Position numbers and translations under genes: made by a program. The notes under the pieces are model-generated. The model did not search any database. It had not been told where the DNA came from and saw nothing but the letters and a program-made list of their open reading frames with translations. Below are positions 46,891-57,702 of a stretch of DNA of 64,000 bases, piece after piece. Position 1 is the first letter of the stretch, and every line of letters begins with the position of its first letter. Source of the stretch: Chlorops oryzae (lineage: Eukaryota; Arthropoda; Insecta; Diptera; Chloropidae); contig CM035806.1 in the NCBI GenBank assembly GCA_020466095.1, positions 32,882,571-32,946,570 of the forward strand, read 5' to 3'.

Positions 46891-48374
46891 TATATGAAGT
46901 TTTTCATTTCTGTCAGAACAATTTTTGAAAAATAATAGAGTATAGCTCCCTTATGCGGCATTTTACCATAACGGTGTTTTCGGAAGAATTACTTGGCATA
47001 TCTCATATGTACAAGTTTTCAAATTCCAAACCTGCGATCAGATTTTGGGGCCGTGGCCTAGTTAAGGAGGAATCGCGATTTAAAAATTGTCGAAAATCCC
47101 ATAAATTCCCCCTTACTTTGGAAGTATTTGTGCTGCCAGACTAATTAGCATTGCATTTTTATAAAAAAAAATGCAAAAAAAATTTTTTGGTGCTGCCACC
47201 TATTGAATAAACTTAAAATTTAAGTATTTATTAAGCTATTTATAGAACAGGAGCCCACACTAATACAATTGAATCGATGCGCGGCATGCGAACGGATTTC
47301 TGCCTAAGTACTCCCGGCGGAGTAATTTGGCGAAATTTATGTTTGCTTGCGAGAATGTAGAGCCACGATTTCAGATCCTCTCGCGTAATTTTTTAAGGTC
47401 GCTGCATAGGTCTACCAGCCCGTGAGGGAGCAGCAAAGGTTATCGGAGGAATCTGAATTCACTAACAGTGATGTTGAGGATGACACAAATAGCAGCACTA
47501 GCACCTCTTGAAACGCCCGCAAAGTTAACTTAAGCCAAGACTCCTTCCCAAAAATTTTAAAGCGAAAAAGAAAGCCAAGAGAAACTTTGTCCTGACACCG
47601 TTCGCTCGTTCGTTCCTTTATTCGTTGTGTCTTGTTTAACATGCGCCTAAGAGCTGTCAAATGCGACGTCACTGGCAGGACATAAATTATGTAGAATTCT
47701 GGAAAGTCTTACCCTTAGCCACGTCGCTAAATCTTATCACAGCAAAAGTCGCGGCTTTTTACGACGAATGCAACTGCGAGAGGTAAAAATATATGAAATA
47801 AAAAAACTAATAAAAAAAAAAACAAAGCTGTGAAAAGATTCACTGCCCCGCGTCCTTTTCGATTGGGTAGCAAGCACTTTAGACAGTTTACAACTTGAGA
47901 AATAAGATGACGCAGAGCTTACAGCTCACCTTTACCTTGTTGAAGGACCCAAAAAGGAGTTTTACTCGTTCTTTTTTTTTTATTGCAATTCAAAATCCAT
48001 TTGTCAAACTGACAAAAGGTCAGCGAACGAAAAAAATAATCTTACCTGGAAACATTAAGCTAAACCCTTAAATCAAGGCAACCAAGGGCTTAAGTGGGAA
48101 ACGAGACTGGAAAATGTAGTTTCTCAAAAAGCAGAAGAACAGAGAGACTGAATGAAATTTGTGACTGATATTTCAAAGCCTGATTTGCTGTTGATTATGT
48201 TAACGAAGAGTTTAGCTTTGGAGCCTTTTTTGATTTTTATTTTGATAAGCATAAAAGGGTCGCTCCATGGGAACGGAAATGTACCGAATATCGGAGAAGT
48301 ATAGAAATGACAACTTCGAAAAAAGAGAAAAGAGATGACTACCATTAAAAATATCTAGAAGAGTGAGTGAAGCG
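46891..48374. other. Unassigned non-coding stretch
   Basis: A/T runs near 47161-47195 and 47800-47822. The 86-codon minus frame at 47412-47672 is unrecognised. No gene is supportable. Confidence 0.5.
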
Positions 48375-48809
48375 GAAGAGAGAGGTAGAGAGTGGGTGAA
48401 AGAGGGGAGGGAGAGAGGAGGAGGAGGGAGAGAGAGGGAGAGAGAGGAGAGAGAGGAGAGGAGGAGAGAGGGAGAGAGAGGGAGAGAGAGGGAGAGAGAG
48501 GGAGAGAGAGGGAGAGAGAGGGAGAGGAAGAGAGAGGGAGAGAGAGGGAGAGAGAGGGGAGAGAGAGGGAGAGAGAGGGAGAGAGAGGGAGAGAGAGGGA
48601 GAGAGAGGGGAGAGAGAGGGAGAGAGAGGGAGAGAGAGGGAGAGAGAGGGAGAGAGGAGGAGAGGAGGAGAGGAGGAGGAGAGGAGGGAGAGAGAGGAGG
48701 AGGAGAGAGAGGAGAGAGAGAGGGAGAGAGAGGGAGAGGAGAGAGAGGGAGAGAGAGGGAGAGAGAGGGAGAGAGAGGGAGAGAGAGAGGGAGAGAGAGA
48801 GAGGGAGAC
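48375..48809. repeat. GAGAGAGGGA minisatellite array, second locus
   Basis: About 435 bp of the same 10-bp unit as 1065-1658, with GGAGGA interruptions. Frames of up to 198 codons on both strands are by-products of a tract with no T on the + strand. Confidence 0.95.
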
Positions 48810-50772
48810 AGTTTGTTTTATCTTTCTATCTGGATTATTCTTGAGACATCGAGTTTTGCAAAAACGCTTACCGAAACCGGATATATCTTTAATCCAAAGA
48901 TATTCCGAAACTATTACTATTGAAAAATTAATGAAACACATGAATCCCTCATAGGATACCGCAGTCGGGGCTATGCCCTTTAAATAAGAACACTGGTTTC
49001 ATTGAAGTTTTCAAATTTCCGTTTGAAAGGTTTTTAGTCTTTCCATGAAAATTATGCTACGTTTCCCGTCTGTGCAATCAGTGATTCATTTTAATTATTG
49101 CTTTTTCGTTTCTTCTTCTTTTTATTCTTCTTCTTGGCCTTCGTTTTTTTGTTTTGCTGCCCGCAAATTAGTAAGCGGACGATATGCTATTGCTATCGAT
49201 AGCTTCATTCAACAAGCATTTCTCATTGCATTTTGAGTTTGATTTTGGTTTGGGTTCCTATTTTTCTATTCTCATATTTGAGGTAGTATTTGTATTTTTT
49301 ATTTTCATTTTCATTCTTTTATTTATCTTTTTTTTACTATTCGATTCGATTCTGATTTCCGATGCAAACAATGGCAACTACACGAGTGCATGGAGCATGA
49401 ATGGATGGCAGAGTTTGTGCTCTTCCCCGTGTGTTTTCTCATTTTTATTTGTGTTGATTCTGTCGTGAGACGTCAATTCTCAATTGATTTTAAGTTTGCA
49501 ATATTTACTTTCGTTATTCAATCTTTCTTTTTTCGTATTCCTTGTTCTGCTTTTGTTCTATTTTCTTGTATTGTGTTTTTTTTTTTTGTTTTTCATTTTG
49601 TCCTTTGGTATGAGAAGTTTCAAGACAGAAAATACTCTGGACATTGCACGTGCTCTCGGAGTCCTTCTTTTCCCATAACGCTTTTTTGAGCTTATGTAAT
49701 TTCTTTGTTCTGTTCTTGCCTTTTAAAGTTAAAACATACATATTCCTTTTTGCACTTGTTTGTCCGGAATAAGCTGCTGTTTCGTTTTATTTAAAAAAAA
49801 ATTTTTTTTTTTTTTTTTGCACAACAAAAATCTTTCTCAACGAATTCCTGCATTACGATACTATCTGCTCAAATCGAGTCGAAAGGATGTTCGGTTCAGA
49901 TGTTAGAAGTAGTCTTGCATTCTAGGTAGAAAGGAAGCAACAACATGCATGGGCATGCCTGTGTATGATCTTATATGATTTTTCGCTTTAGGTTTAGTGA
50001 CTAAATTTCTCTACTTCTTGACTGCTTACTTCCTACTGCATTAGTTGTATGCACTTATATTGTATACATATGTATGTAAGTATATATATATATGAATGTG
50101 TATATGAATGGATATGTATATTGCAGTATAGCATTGTGCACTATCAAAGCATCACAACGTTGTGATGATAAGTACCTATGTCCTAGCAGGCAGTCATGCA
50201 AACATGCCAAATGTCTTGCTGACTACGTAGCTAAAATATGCGACTCGTTTCAAGTCCTGCTTCGCCATCAGCTTCAATTTCAGCTTCAGTTTCAGTTTCG
50301 ACTGCCGCTGCCGCTACCACTGAGTCAAACTGAACTACGAGCAGTTGGCCCTTGGTATGCCAAAGTTTGCTCGTCATTCGATTTTCAATTCGATTTCGTA
50401 ATACAACAGCTCGCAGGAATGTTTTTATTTTGTCAGCTGTGAATTTTGCTAGATTCTCCCTCTGTGTGTTTTTCTTTTGATGAGCTTATTGCTTGTGGGC
50501 TTATCTTTGTTGGGTGTTTTTGACTTTTTTGGTTTTTTTTTTCGTTTCCATATTTAGCTCGAGTAGAAATTTTGAACTTTGATAGACCACACTATTTACT
50601 AGCTCACTCAATCGAAGCTTCGAATGTTTGCGTTCAATGAACATATGTACATATATGTGTGCATATTTGTTTGCATGTGCGTACAAAAGTGTATGTGCAT
50701 GCATAAGTATACATATAAAAAAAAAAATGGAAATTAAGTCAGTTCCAATTAAGGCCGAATGAAGTCTTCAAA
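48810..50772. other. Unassigned non-coding stretch
   Basis: Pyrimidine-rich with many T runs (49300-49600, 49800-49820). It has a TATATATA/ACATATGTATG patch at about 50060-50110 and CAGCTTCAATTTCAGCTTCAG near 50269-50300. Hydrophobic Phe/Leu frames at 49184-49689 come from the T-rich composition. Confidence 0.5.
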
Positions 50773-50774
50773 TA

Positions 50775-51229
50775 TCCCTGCAGAAATTTCAACTAGTGCT
50801 GTACTAGTACTTTACTAGTGCAAAAGCCACCAGTACTAGTTCTTTTCTATACCCTTGATGATATAAAATTCTGTAGAAAATCAATACAACATCTGTACAG
50901 GAAAGCACTAGTGCGGTTGGCACCAGAACTATTCTAGTACTTTTATAGGCAATTGGGTAAATTTGCACCAGTTAAATACCAGTGCTGTTTACGGGAAAAA
51001 GGTACTAGAATCGTTGATTTTTCCCCCCTATTTCCTTAAGTAAATAATGGGAAGAAGCATTTATGTTCAGTCACTATCGATTGATTTGTAGTTCAACTTT
51101 GATGAACGGATACGATTATTCCAATTATCACTAGTATAGTTATGGTGGAAGCTACAGAAAATTGCACTGAGTTCTTCTAGTTCTGGAAAGAGTACTAGTT
51201 CTTTTCAGAGAATCCACTGTTTAAAGGGA
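50775..51229. mobile_element. ACTAGT-rich MITE family, copy 2, 455 bp
   Basis: It begins TCCCTGCAGAAATTTC and ends TTTAAAGGGA, with TA on both sides (50773-50774 and 51230-51231). Inside are at least five ACTAGT/ACTAG motifs and the shared phrases TATACCCTTGATG, ATTCTGTAGAAAATC and CAATTGGGTAAATT found in copy 1 (11721-12214). No coding capacity. Confidence 0.62.
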
Positions 51230-51256
51230 TAAATTACAACATGAGCAGGAAAGAGA

Positions 51257-51792
51257 GTGTTAAGAAGTAAGACTAGGAAATATGCAGGTAAAGAGGCAGA
51301 AATCAGAGAAAAAGGTATAGACGTTGATTTTGCATTAAAAGTTAAGGAAGAGCATGTCCAGATAATGAGAGGTATCATAGTTAGAACGGAATTTAGATTC
51401 AGCAGAAGTATGGTAATATTAGAAAGAGAGGAAGAGCGGAAAGACGAGAAAGAAGATTGAAAGAGAGGGAAAAAAGAGAGGAAAAAGAGGCAAGAGTGGA
51501 AAGGGAGAAAGAGAGGAAAGAGAGGAAAGAGAGGAAAGAGAGGAAAGAGAGGAAAGAGAGGAAAGAGAGGAAAGAGAGGAAAAGAGAGGAAAAGAGAGAG
51601 AAAGAGAGGAAAAGAGAGCGAAAGAAAGAGAAAGAAAAAAAGAAAGGAAAGAAAGGAAAGAAAGGAAAGAAAAGAAAAGAAAGGAAAGAATGGAAAGAGA
51701 GGAGAGAGAGGAAAGAGATGCAAGAGAGGAAAGAGAAAAGAGACAAAGATTTGGAAGAAGACGTAGATTTGTATTTACGAAAAGTTTCATGA
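51257..51792 (+). other. Two overlapping charged frames joined by a -1 shift
   Basis: Frame one (51257-51460, 67 codons) has a mixed, protein-like composition (for example DVDFALKVKEEHVQIMRG) and ends in an acidic/basic stretch. Frame two (51457-51792) overlaps its end and runs through the GGAAAGAGA array as (KER)n, closing with LEEDVDLYLRKVS. The array unit is 9 bp, so a frame stays open easily. No domain is recognised. It may be chance or a decayed exon. Confidence 0.15.
51419..51745. repeat. GGAAAGAGA tandem array
   Basis: About 330 bp of purine-rich repeat. The 9-bp unit GGAAAGAGA is clean at about 51513-51575 and degenerate elsewhere (GGAAAAGAGA, GGAAAGAAA). Confidence 0.92.
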
Positions 51793-54268
51793 AATATTCT
51801 CCATCATTTTGCGTCCTAAAATATACTAGCAAATCGTTAAGATCATTTTACCTAGATAAGACTATATTTCATAGATAATTCAACAAAATATTTGACTACA
51901 CTAATAGAAAAAAAAAAAAACAATTCTTTTCATAAAGAAGCTCCATAGCATTTCACTTTCAAACAAGCTCAACGGGGTCCTGAATGTCTTCCAACCGAAA
52001 CTTTTCATTATACACAGCAGAGATATAATAAATTAGTTTTCAAAATGCTCGATTTATTTTCACAGATCTTAATACGAAATTCAATTTTGTCCGAGAAACA
52101 TTCGGAAATGTTCGCAAACGTATCGGAAGTTTTCGCTTGAGCGAATAAGAAATTTGGTTTAAGAATCAGGAACGCTGTTAGGCAGTCAGGTATGCCTTTT
52201 GCGCATAGAGCTCTTAAAAAGGGAAAACTATGAAACAAGAGATTTCAATAGAGAAAAGGGCTAAAATGATAACGAATTTTTGAAGCTCGTTCCTTTCTTT
52301 GCTCTCGTCTTTCATTTTACTTTCATCGACGTTCTAAATTCGTAGCCAAGGCAGCAAAAATAACGAAGACCAAGTTCCACCTTAAGAGTATCAAATAACA
52401 GCAGAAGGACTCAACACGACTTTTCGTATACGAATACGATGGCGAATACGATTGTCAGCCAATAAAACAAGTTCGGTGAGCCATGACGAATTGTACGAAT
52501 GGCCAATTCACAAGGCAAAAAGGAATAGAATTGCAAAAAAACATTCGTAACAAGTTCAAACTTAACTCCATCTCTCTGTCATCTGCATCGTTCCACACAG
52601 CTCAGCGACGTTGCTTGCACTCTATAGAATACGAGCCCCACCGGCACATCGCCTCGCTGCGACGGCACCACCCTTCTCATGCACATGCATTCGGCATACC
52701 ATTCTCTGTGTGCTGCAACATGCACTTATGTGTCGGAAACTATCCGACCGTTTGCACGCTTGTCGATTCACATGCTCACACTAACGAAGCATGCAGAAAA
52801 TAAACAAAATATCTTAAAATATGTACAAAGGAAAAAGCTGAGAAATGCAAGGAAACATTTAAAGTGCTCTAAGAGCTTTCAGAGTGCAAACTCATTACAC
52901 GCGATTCCGGAAGTGCTAAATGTACCGTAAGCATAAGTTAAGCGAGGCCTTCCCAGATTCAGATGAGTTAAGCTATTTCAATTTTTTCAATATCAAAGGC
53001 ACTCTCATATTTAGATCCACTTGAAATGTTCTTATCTAGCGAAAAGAAGGAGAGAACGGAAGATAGAGAGCGAAAGAGAGAGACAGCAAGAGAGGGTGAG
53101 ACATCGAGTACACCGAATAAATAATAAAGTATTAAAATGAAACTGAGAAATGACTCCTGCAGCGTGTATTAGAGCAACTTAATTTCTTCTTTTCTTCATT
53201 TAATTTTTCTTTCCACGGATTCACTTCCATTTCCACAACGAAGAGCACAACTCGCAGAAGTATCATTGGTTAATAAACTGGCAAAAAATATTTCCTCTTT
53301 TGAAGCGTCGATCAAATCGGACTGAAAGTCAATCTTGCGTATTTTAAAGCACCTTCGCATAGGATGACCAATTTAAAGCGATTAGCAACAGGTTGAAAGA
53401 GCATCCTTAAACTAAATATAAAAGCCTTTTGCGTTACCTCTAAGGACTAAAGAGCCTTAATTATGCAGCATGGATGGAATTGCCTCGTTTTTTTATTTAT
53501 CATAATTTACATTAGGGATCTTTCAATAGCTCCTCACATTTCAAGGAGTAACATACGCCCAACCAAATTTCACAGATACAAGATTCAGGAATAAAAAGAA
53601 GCGAAAGGACGGATATATTAAAATTTCAGAAAAGAAAAAAAAAACACATTCAACTAGAGGACATGAAAAACGCATTTGTACCGAATAGACAGACGCCCGT
53701 GCGGGTGGTCTGGCCAGGCAGACAGACACTGTCGACAAATGCATTCGCGTTCGCAAATCGCATTTGCAACGCTTCATTTTTGGGCATGAAATGGAATGGC
53801 TTTTCGATTTTTAAATTGTCTTCTTGCACAGATGCGTCTGTTGTGCGCCAAGGCATAAAGCAATGGCAGTCACGTAAAGTACATAATCGTATTTCGGCTC
53901 AATATTGGCTCTCATTTTATTTTGTTGCAATTTTTATTTTATTTTCTTTCATTTTTTCTCGCTCTCTTCTACTAATAAAATATTCATTTAAATATTTATT
54001 TGATTTAGTGTGTAGACATCTTGCAATATGGATGCCACGGCCGCGGCCATTCAGGCTAACAGAAATGCAACGCCAACGCCAACGCCAACGGTGCTCCTTG
54101 CAAACAGAAACCAATTATTCTGACAGACGTTTAAGACACTTCGCGACGCGGATACGCGAATCTAACTGCATATGGCTTCTATCCTTGCTAGTTATGACTG
54201 AAATCGAAGGCGTTGCCATTTGAAGAATACAGCATCGATGGTATTTACGATTTGTTCGCTTTTTTTTT
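51793..54268. other. Unassigned non-coding stretch
   Basis: A short purine tract at about 53043-53100 and CAACGCCAACGCCAACG at 54070-54090. The 186-codon frame 53663-54223 is the longest non-repeat open frame in the window. It has no recognisable domain and ends in the hexamer repeat, so I leave it as unassigned. Confidence 0.5.
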
Positions 54269-55114
54269 AAGCCCGAAACACCCTGTGTCGAGGGTATATT
54301 GCGTTTGTGTGGTTGTGTGTAACACCCAGAACCAGTCGAGATAGACCATACAAAATATATATGGATTTGATCAGCGTCGCCAGGAGATTCGACTTAGACA
54401 TGTCCGTCCGTCCGTATTTCCGTCTGTTTGTATACAGTTTTCTTATCGAAGCAGTTGAGCTATTTTGACAAAATTTGGTATGCGTGCTCACGGAGACATG
54501 AGTAAGAACAAGGTCGAGAATGGACCCGATCGGACCATTTTTAGGGGTACCTCCAGTACTAGGTTCTGTTATGAAATTCACAAAAACTGCTCTAAAATCG
54601 AAGTTTTTCAACATATTTTGATGAAATTTGATATTTGAACATGTTTTAAGGCAAGTAATATGATTTCCAAAAATTGCAAAAGTGGGCGTGACAGAAGGGC
54701 GTTTTTCGAAAATTTTCTCCTACACCAGAAATTCAAATGGGACTTGAACGAAATTTGGTATTTATGCTTCCTTTGTAGCCATAAACATCCTCCCAAAAAA
54801 TTACCTTCAGCGGTCAATTATTAAGGGTACCTCCAGTACTACGGCCTGTCACAAAAATCCCAAAACTGCCACAAATTCGGACTTTTTCGAAATATTTTAA
54901 TGAAACTTAGAATTTGAGCGTATATATAAGCCTCCGATTAGAATTCAAAAAAATTGCAAAAGTGGGCGTGGCAAAAAGGGTGGTTTTCATCCAGATATTT
55001 AACAAAAGTCGGCATATGGGGCCCCTTAAGGCCTTAAACACCTCTTGATATTAAAAATTTAGAAGACCATGTGTCTGTGTCGTGTATTTTATGACTATAA
55101 CACCCTTACTTGTT
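54269..55114 (+). mobile_element. HINE subfamily A copy 4, 846 bp, uninterrupted
   Basis: The head is degenerate (AAGCCCGAAACACCCTGTG) but is followed by TCGAGGGTATATTGCG as in the other A copies. It has GATCAGCGTCGCCAGGAG and CATGTCCGTCCGTCC with a short microsatellite. Two core repeats about 290 bp apart start GGGTACCTCC at 54545 and 54835, each followed by AAAACTGC...AAAAGTGGGCGTG. The tail lacks the hairpin and ends ACACCCTTACTTGTT. It is the best template for the full-length A element. Confidence 0.83.
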
Positions 55115-55444
55115 TTTTGTGTGTTTTGTATCGTATCCGTCGGCAAACGACAGATTTCAGGTCTTGAGTTTAAAAATAAATAATAAGGAACACTTTTCAT
55201 TAAAGCATGACAAAAAATAAGAAAAAAAAATTTTATAGCATACCTACAGGCTCGTTGGTCATTGCAAAAGTACCCGGAAGAAGACTCATTTTTATCGTTA
55301 CCGAATCAATCGCCTTCACATTGATCATTTCAATGAGCTTCCATAAATCGCACGTATCTATGTTTATCTTAACGAAAAAAGTCTTAAAGTATGCAACAAA
55401 CCTTTTTGGTTTTTTTTTTTTTGCCTTACTGATCAATCCGAGTA
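55115..55444. other. Unassigned spacer
   Basis: Short AT-rich spacer. The frame 55207-55530 runs from it into the next element and is not a gene. Confidence 0.5.
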
Positions 55445-55769
55445 CAGTAGAATCTCGCAAAAGTTACCGCTCGAATGAGTTAAACGCTTGGTTAAGTTCA
55501 TCGAATTTCAGCGCCCACGTAGCGTTCTAAAAAGTTAATTTTGGCGTTAACTTTTCTGAGCATAATTTTTTTCTTTTCCTTAAATCACCACTATTACGTG
55601 GAATAGCGAAGAAAAACAAAAGACGACAACGCAAATCATAACGGTAACAGTTAAGTGACAAATTCAATCGAAGCGTGCAGCCTTATTGTGAAATAGGAGT
55701 AGTTGAAAAAAATTTAGTTAAAGAATACATATTTGTGTAAAACTGATTTAAAATAAAAACTTTAAATAA

Positions 55770-57074
55770 AACAAGTAAAGAAGTTTACATCGGCAAAGCC
55801 GATTGCACACATACCTTTTCCTCAGCCTAAAATATGTTAAAACATTACCTTAACGAAAATTCCTGCCGTTTTCGTTGTTCTAGCTTGGATATCTATTTAT
55901 ACCTTATCTGTATGTACTTCGATTTAGCTTCTAAAACTCGAGATTATTATTAAGCAAAAAATTTTTGCGAATGGTGGTCATGGTCAAATTTTAACCCTTA
56001 GAGGACATTTTGTTTAGCTGCGAGATACTCAATTCAAAATAGTGAAAATCAAATTTTTGCGAATTTCGCGAATGGTGGTCATGATAAATTTTTAACCCTT
56101 AGAGGACATTTTGTTTAGCTGCGAAATACTCAATTCAAAATAGTGAAAATCAAATTTTTGCGAATTTCGCGAATGGTGGTCATGATAAATTTTTAACCCT
56201 TAGAGGACATTTTGTTTAGCTGCGAAATACTCAATTCAAAATAGTGAAAATCAAATTTTTGCGAATTTCGCGAATGGTGGTCATGATAAATTTTTAACCC
56301 TTAGAGGACATTTTGTTTAGCTGCGAAATACTCAATTCAAAATAGTGAAAATCAAATTTTTGCGAATTTCGCGAATGGTGGTTATGGTAAATTTTTAACC
56401 CTTAGAGGACATTTTGTTTAGCTGCGAAATACTCAATTCAAAATAGTGAAAATTAAATTTTTGCGAATTTCGCGAATGGTGGTTATGGTAAATTTTTAAC
56501 CCTTAGAGGACATTTTGTTTAGCTGCGAAATACTCAATTCAAAATAGTGAAAATCAAATTTTTGCGAATTTCGCGAATGGTGGTCATGGTCAAATTTTAA
56601 CCCTTAGAGGACATTTTGTTTAGCTGCGAAATACTCAATTCAAAATAGTGAAAATCAAATTTTTGCGAATTTCGCGAATGGTGGTCATGGCCAAATTTTA
56701 ACCTTAAGTGACGACTTTATTTGGCGGCAAAATACACAATCGGAAGAAGCAAAAAAAAAATCATTTTTGTATTCAGATTTGAGAATAAGAGAAAGAGTGT
56801 TTTTTTCTTATATGTAGGATGATGACCATAGTTATAGCGATGTCGCAATTTTTTTTCAGCGAAAGCTTAAGTCTACATGGTAGCTATACACACATCAAAT
56901 TTCAATAAGCTGGGATGTAAAGTAAAAAAGTTATCCAGGAAAAACCTTAAAAATCGTGATTTTTGAAACTTCTGAACCACTTCCCACGACCCAAGGAGGG
57001 ACTACGAAAACAATTTTTATGCAGTTTTTCGGACATTTACCTGGTTCATGTCCATGCCGAATTTGTGACCGACC

Positions 57075-57106
<32 letters not shown>

Positions 57107-57236
57107 TGGCTAGATCGACTCCTCCTGTCACCCTGATCAAGAATATATATATATGTATATATCTATCGCGACTCCTTCGGTATGTTACATACTCCGAGCC
57201 AAACTTAATATACCCTTTCCTTCGGAAAAGGTATAA
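55770..57236 (-). mobile_element. HINE subfamily C, 1467 bp, with central tandem repeats
   Basis: On the minus strand it starts TTATACCTTTTCCGAAGG (head hairpin), then TTGATCAGGGTGACAGGAGG and AGTCGATCTAGCCATGTC, close to my recollection of the INE-1 sequence. A GTCT run follows. It ends with GGAAAAGGTATGTG, the complement of the head, then a tail hairpin CATCGGCTTTGCCGATG and CTTCTTTACTTGTT. The centre holds eight 101-bp tandem units (listed separately). The organisation matches the DINE-TR1 type known from Drosophila. Confidence 0.85.
55957..56720. repeat. 101-bp tandem array, eight units
   Basis: The phrase TTAACCCTTA (last unit TTAACCTTAA) begins at 55991, 56092, 56193, 56294, 56395, 56496, 56597 and 56698: a constant 101-bp period. 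The units carry AATTTCGCGAATGGTGGT, GAGGACATTTTGTTTAGCTG and ATACTCAATTCAAAATAGTG. Inner units are almost identical; the first and last are more diverged, as expected from unequal exchange. Confidence 0.95.
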
Positions 57237-57453
57237 TAAGCATGTCATGTTTGCAAAAATATATTTTTATGCAGGTAGTCCCTATTTCTTTAATTTTTTT
57301 AGATTTTGAAAAACATTTGGAAAAGTTAATAATTCAGAAAAGTTGATTACCCCTGGAACAAATTGATTAACTTTTAAGAGAATCTACTGTATTTTGTGAG
57401 CAATAATTGCTACTGAAAAATGAAAAAATTTATAAAAATAAAACTTTAATATA

Positions 57454-57700
57454 TCGCACCCTTGCTAATAAATCGGCACAATTCAAAATTTTTTTAATCA
57501 ATTTTTTTATGTTCGATTGCATTTTTCTGTAAGAAACCCAACACCTACAAAGTTAACGCTTTTGTTGACTGGTGCAGCATTCGATTGAGAGTAATATAAA
57601 TTAAGAAAAAATATTATTTCTCCTTAGTTTCAAGAGAGATTGAATGATTTTCTAGAAATGCGAAATTTTTAATTGTGCCAATTTAGTAGCAAGGGTGCGA
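57454..57700. mobile_element. TA-flanked MITE, 247 bp
   Basis: The left end is TCGCACCCTTGCTAATAAAT; the right end in reverse complement is TCGCACCCTTGCTACTAAAT. Both continue into GGCACAATT. TA flanks both ends (57452-57453 and 57701-57702). The terminal inverted repeats agree over more than 30 bp. A TA target would fit Tc1/mariner-type insertion. No coding capacity. Confidence 0.8.
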
Positions 57701-57702
57701 TA

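Larger units (their letters stand above)
55445..57389. mobile_element. pogo/Tigger-like MITE, split by a HINE
   Basis: The left end is CAGTAGAATCTCGCAAAAGT; the right end in reverse complement is CAGTAGATTCTCTTAAAAGT, both continuing TTA. TA lies directly outside both ends (55443-55444 and 57390-57391). CAGT ends plus a TA target are typical of the pogo branch of Tc1/mariner. Removing the HINE (55770-57236) leaves about 478 bp with no transposase frame. The HINE is the younger insertion. Confidence 0.75.

Noticed and set aside
48345..48941. 198-codon minus-strand and 186-codon plus-strand frames
   Set aside because: Same cause: a GA minisatellite read on both strands.
53663..54223. 186-codon frame outside repeats
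   Set aside because: No domain, no signal or helix pattern beyond a Phe/Leu stretch, and it ends in a CAACGC hexamer repeat. Length alone is within reach of chance in 64 kb.
55957..56720. CRISPR-like regular spacing
   Set aside because: The units are contiguous 101-bp tandem copies with no variable spacers, in eukaryotic DNA inside a transposon.
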